From GWE2-40-63 sp050179685 (GTDB taxonomy: Bacteria > Bacteroidota > Bacteroidia > Bacteroidales > SZUA-534): a DNA stretch of 64,000 nucleotides. The DNA is taken from NCBI GenBank assembly GCA_050179685.1, contig JBFXEW010000012.1, forward strand, positions 1 to 64,000, given 5' to 3'. Under the pieces are notes generated by a model. It was given only the letters and a program-made list of their open reading frames with translations. It was not told where the DNA came from and made no database searches. Every line of letters starts with the position of its first letter. The first letter of the stretch is position 1. Positions 26,871-36,119 of this stretch are shown here, in pieces. A program made the position numbers and the translations under genes.

Positions 26871-28916
26871 ATGCAAAAAGGAAAAATTGGTGTTACCAGC
26901 GAAAACATCTTTCCCATTATTAAAAAATTCCTCTATTCCGATCATGAAATATTCTTACGCGAGATTGTTTCGAATGCCGTAGATGCCACCCAAAAAATGG
27001 CTGCTGTGGTAAGTTCGGGTGAATACAAAAACGAATGGGAAGACCGCACCGTTAGGATTGCCCTCGATAAAAAGAAAAAAACCATTACCATTTCTGACCA
27101 CGGTATTGGAATGACCGCCGACGAGATTGAGCAATACATCAACCAGATTGCTTTCTCAAGTGCCAACGATTTCCTCGATAAATACAAAGACAACATTGAG
27201 GCAATTATCGGGCATTTTGGTCTGGGATTCTACTCGGCATTTATGGTGTCAGAAAAAGTAGAAATCTTAACCAAATCGTACAAAGAAGGTTCTACAGCCG
27301 TTCGCTGGAGTTGCGACGGAAGTCCGGAATTTACCATGGAAGATGCCGAAAAAGAACAGTTCGGTACCGACATTATTCTGCACATCGACAAAGAAAACAA
27401 GGAATTTCTTGAAGAATCGAAAATTAACGAACTACTGAATAAATACTGCAAGTTTCTTCCCGTGCCCATTGCTTTTGGAAAAGAGCAGGAATGGAAAGAA
27501 GACAAAATGGTGGATACCGGTAAAGACAAAATAATTAACAATACCAAACCGGCCTGGACTAAAAAACCGGTTGATTTAAAAGACGAAGATTATAAAGATT
27601 TCTACAAGGAATTGTATCCAGTTCATGAAGATCCCTTGTTTCACATCCACCTGAATGTGGATTATCCGTTTAACCTGACCGGTATTCTGTACTTTCCGAA
27701 GATTAAAAACAATATCGAGATACAAAAAAACAAGATTCAGCTTTACAGCAATCAGGTTTTTGTTACCGACAGCGTAGAAGGTATTGTGCCTGAATTCCTT
27801 ACCCTGCTGCATGGAGTTATCGATTCGCCCGATATTCCTTTGAACGTATCGCGAAGCTATTTGCAAAGCGATTCGAATGTGAAAAAAATATCGAGCCACA
27901 TCAGCAAAAAAGTAGCCGACCGCTTAACTGAAATTTTTAAAGAAGAGCGCAAGGATTTTGAATCGAAATGGGACAGCCTGAAACTGTTTATTGAATACGG
28001 TATGCTCTCTGACGAGAAATTCTACGACCGTGCCAAAAAGTTTGCCTTGTTCAAAAATGTGGATGGCAAATACTTTACCCTCGAAGAATACGAGAAACTG
28101 ATTAAAGAAAACCAAACCGATAAAAACAAATCGCTGGTTTACTTATATGCAACCGACAAAGAGGCCCAATACGCCTACATTGAAGCAGCCAAAGAAAAAG
28201 GTTACGATGTATTGCTGATGGATGGCCAGCTCGATGTGCACTGGGTAAATCAACTGGAACAAAAATTTGAAAGCTCGCGCTTTGTACGGGTCGATTCCGA
28301 TGTTATCAGTAAACTGATTCCTAAAGAAGACGAGAATACCGTTAATTTATCAACTGAAGAGCGTAACGAACTGGTACAGGTATTTAATGCGGTTACCCCA
28401 ACCAGCGCACATTACCTGATCGAGTTCGAAGATTTGGGCGAAAACGGAAAACCCATGGTAATTACCCAAAGTGAGTTTATGCGCCGCATGAAAGACATGG
28501 GCTCCATGAGTGGTATGAATTTTTACGGCGATTTACCCGACAGTTACAACCTGGTGGTAAATCCATCGCATCCGCTGGTTAAAACCGTGCTCGACGACGA
28601 AAAATCAACCCTTGGCGAAACGCTTAAAAACATCCGCGATGAAAAACAACCTTTAGCTGAAGAAAAAGCTAGGTTGGAAAAAGAAAAAGCCGAAAAGAAA
28701 GAGGAAGAAGTTTCGCAGGAACTTAAAGACAAGCTCGAAGAGGTAACTAAAAAAATAAACGAACTAAGCGACAAAGAAAATGAAACCCTAAAAGCTTATG
28801 GTAAAGAAAGCAAGCTGGCCAAGCAACTGGTCGATTTAGCTTTGCTGGCTAACAACATGCTAAAAGGTGAAGATTTGAACCGCTTTGTTGCCCGTAGCAT
28901 CGAACTGATTAAATAA
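26871..28916 (+). CDS. htpG: molecular chaperone HtpG (Hsp90)
   Basis: The 681-residue Hsp90 homologue has the N-terminal GHKL ATPase with Glu31 and Asn35 (REIVSNAVDA), the DHGIGMT motif and GHFGLGFYSAFMV as lid and glycine motif. The middle client domain includes NVSRSYLQ. A charged, coiled segment (about 585-650) and the C-terminal dimerisation part follow. It is intact and of normal length. It is a single-gene unit ending in a terminator shared with the convergent thioredoxin genes. Confidence 0.97.
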   Translation: MQKGKIGVTSENIFPIIKKFLYSDHEIFLREIVSNAVDATQKMAAVVSSGEYKNEWEDRTVRIALDKKKKTITISDHGIGMTADEIEQYINQIAFSSANDFLDKYKDNIEAIIGHFGLGFYSAFMVSEKVEILTKSYKEGSTAVRWSCDGSPEFTMEDAEKEQFGTDIILHIDKENKEFLEESKINELLNKYCKFLPVPIAFGKEQEWKEDKMVDTGKDKIINNTKPAWTKKPVDLKDEDYKDFYKELYPVHEDPLFHIHLNVDYPFNLTGILYFPKIKNNIEIQKNKIQLYSNQVFVTDSVEGIVPEFLTLLHGVIDSPDIPLNVSRSYLQSDSNVKKISSHISKKVADRLTEIFKEERKDFESKWDSLKLFIEYGMLSDEKFYDRAKKFALFKNVDGKYFTLEEYEKLIKENQTDKNKSLVYLYATDKEAQYAYIEAAKEKGYDVLLMDGQLDVHWVNQLEQKFESSRFVRVDSDVISKLIPKEDENTVNLSTEERNELVQVFNAVTPTSAHYLIEFEDLGENGKPMVITQSEFMRRMKDMGSMSGMNFYGDLPDSYNLVVNPSHPLVKTVLDDEKSTLGETLKNIRDEKQPLAEEKARLEKEKAEKKEEEVSQELKDKLEEVTKKINELSDKENETLKAYGKESKLAKQLVDLALLANNMLKGEDLNRFVARSIELIK

Positions 28917-28932
28917 TTGCCTAAGGCTCATA

Positions 28933-28972
28933 AAAAATCCCCAGATCGGTTTTCCGGTTCTGGGGATTTTTA
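28933..28972. terminator. bidirectional terminator between htpG and thioredoxin genes
   Basis: AAAATCCCCAGA pairs with TCTGGGGATTTT around a 13-base loop; A-run on one side and T-run on the other let it work in both directions for convergent genes. Confidence 0.8.
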
Positions 28973-28998
28973 TTTAAAACCGTTTTTATAATTCGAAG

Positions 28999-29598
28999 CT
29001 ATTTTTTTGGTTTTATGGAGCAACCCACCGCCTTGGTTAAATCAGGATTGGGTTTATTACCCGCCAAAAGTGCATCAATAGCGTTGGCCAAATAAGCTTC
29101 CGTAACCTTGGCCGCATCTTTTGAGTTGTTATCGATAGCACCAATGTATTTTACCACAAATTTTCCGTTTTTGTTTTTTAACAAATACACATGGGGCGTT
29201 TTGGTGGCTCCATAAACCGGATACACTTCCTGCTTCTCGTCAATTAAGTAGGGAAAGGTAAAGCCCTTTTCCTTAGCGCGGACTTTCATGTTTTCGAACG
29301 AATCTTCGGGATAATCGGTGGGGTCGTTCGGGTTTATGGCCACAACAGGAAAACCTTTCTTTTTGTATTTTTTGTCGAGGGCAACTATTCTATCCTCGTA
29401 AGCCACCGAATAGGGGCAATGATTGCAGGTAAAAATTACTACCACGCCTTTTTCATTGGCATAATCGCTCAGCGAAACCATTTTATCGTCAATATTTTTA
29501 AGGGTAAAATTCATGGCCTCATCGCCCGTTTTATACCCTTGCGCCGAAACTGCCAACGAGGCAAACAGCGCAACAAGCAGTAAAAAATTCTTCTTCAT
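28999..29598 (-). CDS. exported thioredoxin-fold (AhpC/TSA-like) protein
   Basis: A 199-residue exported protein: signal peptide (1-20), then a peroxiredoxin-like thioredoxin fold with FTCNHCPYS containing Cys58 and Cys61. The CxxC favours a redox rather than pure peroxidase role. A further Cys lies near the C-terminus (VGCSIK). It follows the TlpA-like gene by 3 bp, in a two-gene unit likely active in periplasmic thiol chemistry. The substrate is unknown. Confidence 0.85.
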   Translation of the reverse strand: MKKNFLLLVALFASLAVSAQGYKTGDEAMNFTLKNIDDKMVSLSDYANEKGVVVIFTCNHCPYSVAYEDRIVALDKKYKKKGFPVVAINPNDPTDYPEDSFENMKVRAKEKGFTFPYLIDEKQEVYPVYGATKTPHVYLLKNKNGKFVVKYIGAIDNNSKDAAKVTEAYLANAIDALLAGNKPNPDLTKAVGCSIKPKK

Positions 29599-29601
29599 AA
29601 T

Positions 29602-30069
29602 TTATAGTTTTGATTCAACAAGGGTTTTTAATTCCTCATAATTAAGTGTAGTTCCGTGGAACTGTTTTTTATTGTTTTTTATAAGCAGGGTAATGGGAAT
29701 GCTGCCGTCCCATTCGGGGTTTACCCGGTTTATCCAAACATTATCGTCGTCGTCGAGCAAAACCACTTTGGGTTTTACCTTATTTTTTTCGATAAAAGGA
29801 AGCACCCGGGATTCCAGATGCCTGGGAAAATCGAGTGATACCAGAATCATTTTAAAGGCTTTACCTTTAAACGCATCGTTCACTTTGTAAAAATCGGGCA
29901 ATTCCTCAATGCAGGGTTTACACCAGGTAGCCCAAAAATTAATTACATAAAGTGTATCGGACGAACCGCTCCAAAGTTGCTCCAGTTCATCGTAATTAAT
30001 TATCGGAACCTGCTGCGATTGTGCGTTAAACGAAATAAAAAAAAGCAAAAGCAATATGAAATAGCGCAT
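29602..30069 (-). CDS. TlpA-like thiol-disulfide reductase
   Basis: A 155-residue exported thioredoxin-fold protein with a signal peptide (about 1-19) and FWATWCKPCIEELP, the active-site Cys50 and Cys53. The family reduces disulfides in the periplasm, for instance in cytochrome c maturation. It is the first gene of a two-gene unit with the AhpC/TSA-like gene. It is shorter than ResA-type proteins but the fold is complete. Confidence 0.87.
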   Translation of the reverse strand: MRYFILLLLFFISFNAQSQQVPIINYDELEQLWSGSSDTLYVINFWATWCKPCIEELPDFYKVNDAFKGKAFKMILVSLDFPRHLESRVLPFIEKNKVKPKVVLLDDDDNVWINRVNPEWDGSIPITLLIKNNKKQFHGTTLNYEELKTLVESKL

Positions 30070-30226
30070 GGTGTTTTGTTTTACAGCAACATAAACAGTC
30101 CTGCATCTTACTTTGTTCGCTTGCTTGCTGTTAAGGTATTGTTAAATAAATAGGCTCATCCGATAAAACGTAAAAAGTCTTTTGTAAAACATGACATAAA
30201 TCGTTAGGAATAGACGCATTTGTACG

Positions 30227-30234
30227 TAGTTTTG
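30227..30234 (+). promoter_or_regulatory. candidate promoter -7 box for the TonB/TiaS/ABC operon
   Basis: TAGTTTTG fits the Bacteroidota -7 consensus TAnnTTTG, 62 bases before the lipoprotein start. No clear -33 partner is seen. The same TAGTTTTG box precedes the lipoprotein gene at 42901. Confidence 0.35.
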
Positions 30235-30296
30235 CCAGCGAACAGCAAAAATTTACAATTTGCACTTTTATACATAACCAATAAAAAAATACTTTT

Positions 30297-31115
30297 ATGA
30301 AAACCAAAATTTTATTACGCCTATCGGTACTTTTTGCCTTGTTAATAGTAATGGCCTCGTGTTCCAAGGACGATCCCATTGAACCGGAACAACTGCCCAT
30401 TAATCTGCCAGCAGATAACAACTGGATTGACACAAGCCTAACCGTAAATCAAACCCTTTGGTTTAAAGTTACCGATGCGGAAACTTTTACTACCCTTTAT
30501 GTTGAATGGGCCGAAGCCGATTTCCACGGATCCACAAAAAGCTATTCAGGCGATGCAAAAGTATCAGCCTATGCCATGGACGGTATAACACCCTACTTTC
30601 AGGAGGTGAGCAACGGCTACAAAGACGATAAACAGGAAATAGCCCTGAGCTCAGAGAAAGAAATTCTGATAAAAGTGGAACTGGCCGATGTTACCCGTCC
30701 CGGAACCTTTGCCATCAGGGTAACCGGCACCGCTACCCTCGATTTGGTTTATAAGAAACTAACTCTCGACGATACCTGGGATGTTGACACCATTGCTGCA
30801 GGCGAAACCATTGGCTATTCGGTCGATTGTGGCGATACTCCCCTGGTACAGATTATCTGGGCCGAAGTTGACAGCCCTGAAGGCCCAACAGAAGGATATA
30901 CCGCTGAAATTATTGGTTCGGTATTTTATAAAGATGGAATTACTCCCTACAAACAATATGGCAAAGCCGACGATTTCTTAAATAAAAACAACAGTCATTC
31001 CGATAATCCCAAAGCAGTTGAAGTAGATCAAACCGAAAAGAAAATAAAAATTCATATTGCAGTGGGAACAAAACATGGAACGTATGCCATTAAAGTAATT
31101 CCGCTTGTTGAATAA
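30297..31115 (+). CDS. lipoprotein with two tandem homologous domains
   Basis: The 272-residue protein has a lipobox (MASC, Cys22). Two units of about 110 residues repeat: the first has LYVEWAEADF, DGITPYFQEVSNG and RPGTFAIRVTG; the second has VQIIWAEVDS, DGITPYKQYGKAD and KHGTYAIKVIP. This is an internal duplication of a beta-sandwich-like domain. It is the first gene of a close-packed unit with a TonB receptor (24 bp downstream), so it may be a surface-exposed or periplasmic ligand-binding partner. The family is unrecognised. Confidence 0.75.
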   Translation: MKTKILLRLSVLFALLIVMASCSKDDPIEPEQLPINLPADNNWIDTSLTVNQTLWFKVTDAETFTTLYVEWAEADFHGSTKSYSGDAKVSAYAMDGITPYFQEVSNGYKDDKQEIALSSEKEILIKVELADVTRPGTFAIRVTGTATLDLVYKKLTLDDTWDVDTIAAGETIGYSVDCGDTPLVQIIWAEVDSPEGPTEGYTAEIIGSVFYKDGITPYKQYGKADDFLNKNNSHSDNPKAVEVDQTEKKIKIHIAVGTKHGTYAIKVIPLVE

Positions 31116-31139
31116 AAACCTGTTAATTTAACTGATTTA

Positions 31140-33257
31140 ATGAAGTATCTACTGGTTGGAATAATTTTAAGTATACATTTTATAAGCTTTGCCCAACTGC
31201 ACCAAAATATTAAGGAGGTATTGGTTGAAGCCGATGCAGAAAAGAACGCCCTTAAACAACAAAAAGAAGCAGGCGAGTCGAAACTGGTTGTTGGCAGCAA
31301 AGATTTAAATAATTTTGGTCACCATGCAGCAGGCGATGTGTTAAAACGCCTGCCGCTGGTGGTTATGCAGGGACCCCCTTCGTTTAGCCGCAACATAATG
31401 TTGGCCGGACTCGACAAGCAATTTCAGGCCATTTTAATAAATGGCGAACGTCCGGCTGGTGGCGAAGATTACCGCGACCTGAAACTCGATCGCATTCCAA
31501 TGGATTTGATTGAAACCATTGAACTGGTTTACAACCCTCCCGCTACTATGGGAGCCGATGCTACCATAGGAGCTGTGAATGTAGTATTAAAGGACACGCC
31601 CGATAAAAAAGTTATTGCTGCCGATTTATCGATGGATAACACCTCGACTTTAGCCGGAATTAACCCCGAATTTGCACTCACGCTGGGAAACAAATGGAAT
31701 AAATGGTCGGCATTGGGCACCTACAGTTTAAATAATTTTCAACGGAAAAATACCATTCTTTTAAGCGACGGCGAAATTTCAGGTACCGAAAACGAAACTT
31801 TAGATGTTTGGATTCAGGGCTTTACAGGAACATTGGCCTATAAACCCGACAGCACCCAAACCCTGCAGTATAAAACCTTCTTTTCGCGTTATACCGAAGA
31901 ACTCGATTTTTTGGCCGATATTAAACGGCGTACCCAGGGTGGTTTAAACCTGACTGCCGATACAGCCAACGACAACAAATTGCGCTTATTGCACATTCAT
32001 ACGCTTTCATACACCCTAAAAAAAGCGAATTTTTCCTGGAAGAATCGCATTGAAATGGCCCAGCATTTCGATTCAAAAGATCGTTGGCGCTGGCGTTCAT
32101 CGGGTTCAGGAACCGAAGAAAGCTATGAGGACGAATACCAGATAAATACCGATTTTATTGCCAATTCGGAATTAAACAAAAAATACCAGTTCTTAAATTC
32201 CCGACACACGCTTAAGGTTGGCATCCGTTTTTCAGCTCTGGATCGCGATTACGACCGTATAACCTACACCAAACTGATTGATCATCTTTTTTGGGATCAG
32301 ATTGAAGACGGCAGCTATACCTTAAATGAATACCGTTACAGTGCCTACCTGAGCAACGAAATTATGTTGGGTAATTGGTGGATATTACCGGCTTTGCGTT
32401 ACGATATCGATAAGGGAAATTATACCACAGCCGTGGAACAGGGTAGTGTTTCGTACCAAAGTTTAAACCCGTCGTTGCATGTAAAATATAAAGTGAATTC
32501 CGAATTATTTTTAAAAAGCGATCTGGCCCGGCAAATTTCCCGACCGCCATTTAACCTGCTGGTTCCGGTCGATAAAATAAAAAACAAAAAGGAGCTGATT
32601 GAACGGGGCAATCCTGAATTGGTTCCGTCAACTGCCTGGAATTTTGGCGTAGGGGCCGAAAAATACTTCGGCGAAAAGAGTTTTGTTTCTGTCCGGGGTT
32701 TTTATTCGAACTTACGCGATGTTATCGAAATTCGTGAAATCGGAATCGACGAAACCTATGGCTACCGCATATTTCAATCGGTAAACATCGACTCGGGAAA
32801 GGTTTGGGGAGCCGATATCAATACCCGTTTCGATCTTTCGGTACTTTCGCTAAAAGGTTTTGCTTTTAACGGAAATATATCGTGGCTGGGTTCGCAGGTT
32901 CGTGATCCGGGAACCTTAAAACTCCGGCGCTTAAACGAACAACCCCGTTGGATTATAAATGCATCGATCGATTACCTGAATACCCGGAAAAAAATTCAGT
33001 TATCGTTGGGAGCCAACTATATTGGAGAACGCACTACCGCTGAAACGATTAGCGAAGGGACTCCTATTGAAGCCCTTGTTCAACAACCCATGCTACAAAT
33101 TGATGCCCGGATAAAATACTTTTTTGCTTCCTGGGGAAGTGTGTATTTAAATGCAATAAATATTTTTGACAGCACTATCGATACAAAGCAAGGAGCGGTT
33201 TCAGAATCGGAACTAATTGGGCGCAACTTTGTTGCCGGGATAAGTTTGCATTTTTAA
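31140..33257 (+). CDS. TonB-dependent outer membrane receptor
   Basis: A 705-residue receptor with a signal peptide (about 1-18), a plug domain (about 25-150: GDVLKRLPLVVMQGPP, the LAGL and INGERPAGG segments, GADATIGAVNVVLKDT) and a C-terminal beta-barrel ending in an aromatic strand (GISLHF). It lacks the carboxypeptidase-like N-domain of SusC proteins, so a nutrient or metal-chelate uptake role is more likely than glycan import. It sits between the duplicated-domain lipoprotein and the TiaS-like gene in one unit. Confidence 0.9.
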   Translation: MKYLLVGIILSIHFISFAQLHQNIKEVLVEADAEKNALKQQKEAGESKLVVGSKDLNNFGHHAAGDVLKRLPLVVMQGPPSFSRNIMLAGLDKQFQAILINGERPAGGEDYRDLKLDRIPMDLIETIELVYNPPATMGADATIGAVNVVLKDTPDKKVIAADLSMDNTSTLAGINPEFALTLGNKWNKWSALGTYSLNNFQRKNTILLSDGEISGTENETLDVWIQGFTGTLAYKPDSTQTLQYKTFFSRYTEELDFLADIKRRTQGGLNLTADTANDNKLRLLHIHTLSYTLKKANFSWKNRIEMAQHFDSKDRWRWRSSGSGTEESYEDEYQINTDFIANSELNKKYQFLNSRHTLKVGIRFSALDRDYDRITYTKLIDHLFWDQIEDGSYTLNEYRYSAYLSNEIMLGNWWILPALRYDIDKGNYTTAVEQGSVSYQSLNPSLHVKYKVNSELFLKSDLARQISRPPFNLLVPVDKIKNKKELIERGNPELVPSTAWNFGVGAEKYFGEKSFVSVRGFYSNLRDVIEIREIGIDETYGYRIFQSVNIDSGKVWGADINTRFDLSVLSLKGFAFNGNISWLGSQVRDPGTLKLRRLNEQPRWIINASIDYLNTRKKIQLSLGANYIGERTTAETISEGTPIEALVQQPMLQIDARIKYFFASWGSVYLNAINIFDSTIDTKQGAVSESELIGRNFVAGISLHF

Positions 33258-33267
33258 ATTTTTACTT

Positions 33268-33993
33268 ATGATTTTTTATGTAGCCTTTGACGATACCGAC
33301 ACCCTGGATTGCGGCCGGGGTACCGGAAAACTGGCCCGCTGGTTTGCCGATGAATTACCAGCAGGATGTAAACAACTCATGGTGGTTAGGCAACAATTGT
33401 TGCATGCTCCTGAAATTCCCATGACCTCACACAACAGTTCCCTGTGTTGTATTATTGAAGCACCCGATGCTACTTATGGTCAGGAATTGATAAACCGGGG
33501 AATAGCTCATTTAAAAAAGCATTTTTTTGAAGGAAGCGATCCCGGTTTTTGTGTTGCCAAACAAACCGATAAACTGGACTCGATTATTGATTTTGGTATT
33601 CGCTGCACCCACACAAAAACATCGCAAAAAGAAGCACTAAACCTGGCAAAACATATTCATCTTTCCGGACATGGAGGAACCAACGACGGAATTATCGGGG
33701 CTTTGGCGGCTGTGGGACTTACTCATTATGGGGAGTCGGGACGTATTGTGGATTATGCCGATTTGCGCGAACTCCCGCAATTGGTTACCGCTAAAGATCT
33801 GCGTGAGCGAAATATTTTTCCCATGTCGGTGAATCGCCATGCAGAATTTATTCCCGACAATCATTCAATTGATACCCTGGGCTCACTGCGTCCCCATTTA
33901 TGGGGAAAACGACTGACTGTTCCCTTGATGGCCACCGGAACCAATACCTGGCAGGTAATTGCCGACAAAAAAAACTATGATAATCCACAATAA
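33268..33993 (+). CDS. TiaS-like ATP-binding protein of unknown role
   Basis: A 241-residue protein. The N-terminus has FYVAFDDTDTLD with Asp8, Asp9, Asp11; the DDTD signature is that of TiaS, the archaeal tRNA-Ile agmatidine synthetase. A further conserved motif, GGTNDGIIGALAAVGL (about 136-151), recalls the TiaS kinase domain. The remaining TiaS domains (ferredoxin-like, OB and zinc ribbon) are absent, and bacteria use TilS instead, so this is a paralogous family with another task. It lies 10 bp after the TonB receptor and overlaps the ABC transporter frame. The role is unknown; a link with the transporter is inferred. Confidence 0.7.
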   Translation: MIFYVAFDDTDTLDCGRGTGKLARWFADELPAGCKQLMVVRQQLLHAPEIPMTSHNSSLCCIIEAPDATYGQELINRGIAHLKKHFFEGSDPGFCVAKQTDKLDSIIDFGIRCTHTKTSQKEALNLAKHIHLSGHGGTNDGIIGALAAVGLTHYGESGRIVDYADLRELPQLVTAKDLRERNIFPMSVNRHAEFIPDNHSIDTLGSLRPHLWGKRLTVPLMATGTNTWQVIADKKNYDNPQ

Positions 33994-34021
33994 AAACGAA
34001 CTCATTTTAATCGGCAATCTT

Positions 34022-35752
34022 ATGGCTTCAAACTCAAAACGCCTGCTTAGCTACATTGCAAAACAAAAACGTTGGATTGGTTATGGTATTTTAGCTACCC
34101 TGTTCATGAGTTTAACTGAACTGGCAACGGGTGGTTTGCTTAAGTTTCTTACCAATCAACTGGGAAAGATTCAAAATCAACTCATCGATAAAGCCGATTC
34201 TTTAATTAAGCTACCTTTAAAATACAATGTTAAGATACCAATAAGCAACGAAAAAATCACCCTTTTCGATACCACGCTAAAAGGTGCCGATGGTATATTT
34301 TGGGGACTAGTGGCTTTGTGTGGCATCTTTTTACTCTTGTACCTGTTCAATTCGCTTTTTAATTATTTGCGTCGTGTTTACATGAATGCCGCTACCCAAC
34401 GCATACTACAAAATTTTAAAGACGATATTTACCAAAAGCTTTTGCGCCTGCCCCATGCATTTTTTTCGAAAAACCCAACCGGCGATTTGGTCTCGCGAAT
34501 TACCTACGATGTAACAACCCTGAACGAAATTATTGATTTGCTTATTGAAGTGGCCCGTGCGGCCATTTACATAATGGTATTTATACCGGTAATGTTTTAC
34601 CTGAGCTGGCAACTTTCGTTATTCACCCTGCTCTTTTTTCCCATATCGGTGGTATTCATCAATCTGATTACCCACCGCATTAAAAGGGTAAGTAAAAACA
34701 TTACCGACAACGTGGGCGATTATACCGCATTCCTTGAAAAACGCATCAACCAACAAAAGCTGATAAAAACATTTAATAAAGAGAAGACCGAACAAAGCAC
34801 ATTTTCCGCTCTGATTGAAACGAATTTTCAGTACAATTTCAGGCTGATAAAACTGCGTTTCTCACTAAACCCCACCAACGATTTTCTGGGCATGATTCTG
34901 CTGGCGGTAGTTTATGTTTTCTTTAGCTATAAAATCACCCATGGCAATACCAGCCTGGGCGATGTGGTATTGTACCTGTATCTGGTAAAAACAGTTTACA
35001 AACCGGTAAAAAAAGTAGCCGAAGCCTGGGGAAGATTACATGTAGCGTTGGTAAGTACCCGTAAAATATTCCGCCTGCTCGATGAAACCGAAGAAGATAA
35101 GTCGGAGCAGAACAAACAAAGCCTGAGCAGCATTAAAACCATTGAATTCAGGGATCTTTCGTTTACTTATCCGGGTTCGGAGCAAGCCGTTTTCACCTTT
35201 TTGAATTTGCAGGTTCAGCAAGGCGACAGGATTTCGGTAAGTGGAAAAACCGGTGTGGGAAAAACTACCCTTTTAAACCTGTTGGCCTCGTTCTATACTC
35301 CGGGCCAGGGCAACATTTTCTTAAACAACATGCCCTTATCGGATTATGCCATGAGCGATTTGCGCGCTAACATAATCCTGGTCGATGGCCAGTCGGCTTT
35401 TTTTGATGGTTCGGTAATGGATAACCTGACTTACAGTGGTAAAGACATTTCAGCTTCCAGCCTGACCAGCTATGCCGGATTTTTGGGATTCAGCAATGCT
35501 TCGGACTTGTATCAGCAAATTGGAAATAAAGGAATCGAACTTTCCATGGGACAGAAACAAAAACTGGCTTATTTAAGGGCTTTGGTTGCCCAACCTCAGG
35601 TGTTAATTCTCGATGAAATATTTTCGTCGCTCGATGCAAAGGATATTGAATTTATTTTTTCTTCCTGCAAAACAATTCCCATCGTGTTTATTGTCAGCCG
35701 GAACAACAAAGTTTTGGCCTACGCAAACCGTAACTTTACCATGGAGTTTTAA
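34022..35752 (+). CDS. ABC exporter with unusual ATPase domain
   Basis: I chose the ATG at 34022 (MASNSKRLL); an ATG at 33977 and a TTG at 33959 are in-frame alternatives overlapping the TiaS-like gene. The 576-residue half-transporter has about six membrane helices (1-340) and a nucleotide-binding domain with Walker A GKTGVGKTT, Walker B VLILDEIFSSLD, and signature LSMGQ instead of LSGGQ. The H-loop position reads IVFIVSRNN, with Ser where a His is normal; the Q-loop is DGQSAFF. These changes may slow or alter hydrolysis. It is the last gene of the unit with the TonB receptor. Confidence 0.85.
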   Translation: MASNSKRLLSYIAKQKRWIGYGILATLFMSLTELATGGLLKFLTNQLGKIQNQLIDKADSLIKLPLKYNVKIPISNEKITLFDTTLKGADGIFWGLVALCGIFLLLYLFNSLFNYLRRVYMNAATQRILQNFKDDIYQKLLRLPHAFFSKNPTGDLVSRITYDVTTLNEIIDLLIEVARAAIYIMVFIPVMFYLSWQLSLFTLLFFPISVVFINLITHRIKRVSKNITDNVGDYTAFLEKRINQQKLIKTFNKEKTEQSTFSALIETNFQYNFRLIKLRFSLNPTNDFLGMILLAVVYVFFSYKITHGNTSLGDVVLYLYLVKTVYKPVKKVAEAWGRLHVALVSTRKIFRLLDETEEDKSEQNKQSLSSIKTIEFRDLSFTYPGSEQAVFTFLNLQVQQGDRISVSGKTGVGKTTLLNLLASFYTPGQGNIFLNNMPLSDYAMSDLRANIILVDGQSAFFDGSVMDNLTYSGKDISASSLTSYAGFLGFSNASDLYQQIGNKGIELSMGQKQKLAYLRALVAQPQVLILDEIFSSLDAKDIEFIFSSCKTIPIVFIVSRNNKVLAYANRNFTMEF

Positions 35753-35841
35753 TTTCCATTTTAAAAAACCCGGTGAACATAGCAGGGAGTTTGCTGTTTT
35801 TATCTTAATTTTAAACAAAAAACAATTAAACAATATAAGCT

Positions 35842-36042
35842 ATGGCATTTAGTGAGAGCGGCGAACGGCTGCGAAAAATGATTCTGAAAGCAATTGATGA
35901 TGCAGAAATTACACGCGACGAATACGATCAGATTATGGAAATTGCCTGGGAAGACGGGCATCTCGATAACCAGGAAAAAGCCCTGCTGAGTGAATTACAG
36001 AATCTGGTTGAGGAAAAGATGGTTAAAATAGTTCACAAATAA
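35842..36042 (+). CDS. conserved small protein
   Basis: A 66-residue acidic helical protein with DDAEITRDEYDQIMEIAWEDG; the helical, acidic profile suggests a compact helical bundle. I do not recognise a family. It has a normal ATG with a purine-rich stretch upstream and ends before a strong terminator, which supports it as a real gene. It lies 90 bp downstream of the ABC transporter. Confidence 0.6.
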   Translation: MAFSESGERLRKMILKAIDDAEITRDEYDQIMEIAWEDGHLDNQEKALLSELQNLVEEKMVKIVHK

Positions 36043-36061
36043 GACTTTGCTGTATTTGAAT

Positions 36062-36101
36062 AAAAAAGGGAATCACCGTTTTGTACGGTAGTTCCCTTTT
36101 T
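36062..36101. terminator. bidirectional terminator
   Basis: A stem pairs AAAAGGGAA with TTCCCTTTT and ACCGT with ACGGT around a 5-base loop; A and T runs flank it on both strands. It serves the small gene on the left and the convergent M14 peptidase gene on the right. Confidence 0.8.
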
Positions 36102-36119
36102 AAATTGTTAGCTTATAAG

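Noticed and set aside
33268..33993. Functional TiaS making agmatidine in tRNA-Ile
   Set aside because: The tRNA-binding domains are missing and bacteria use TilS, so only a TiaS-like domain is claimed.
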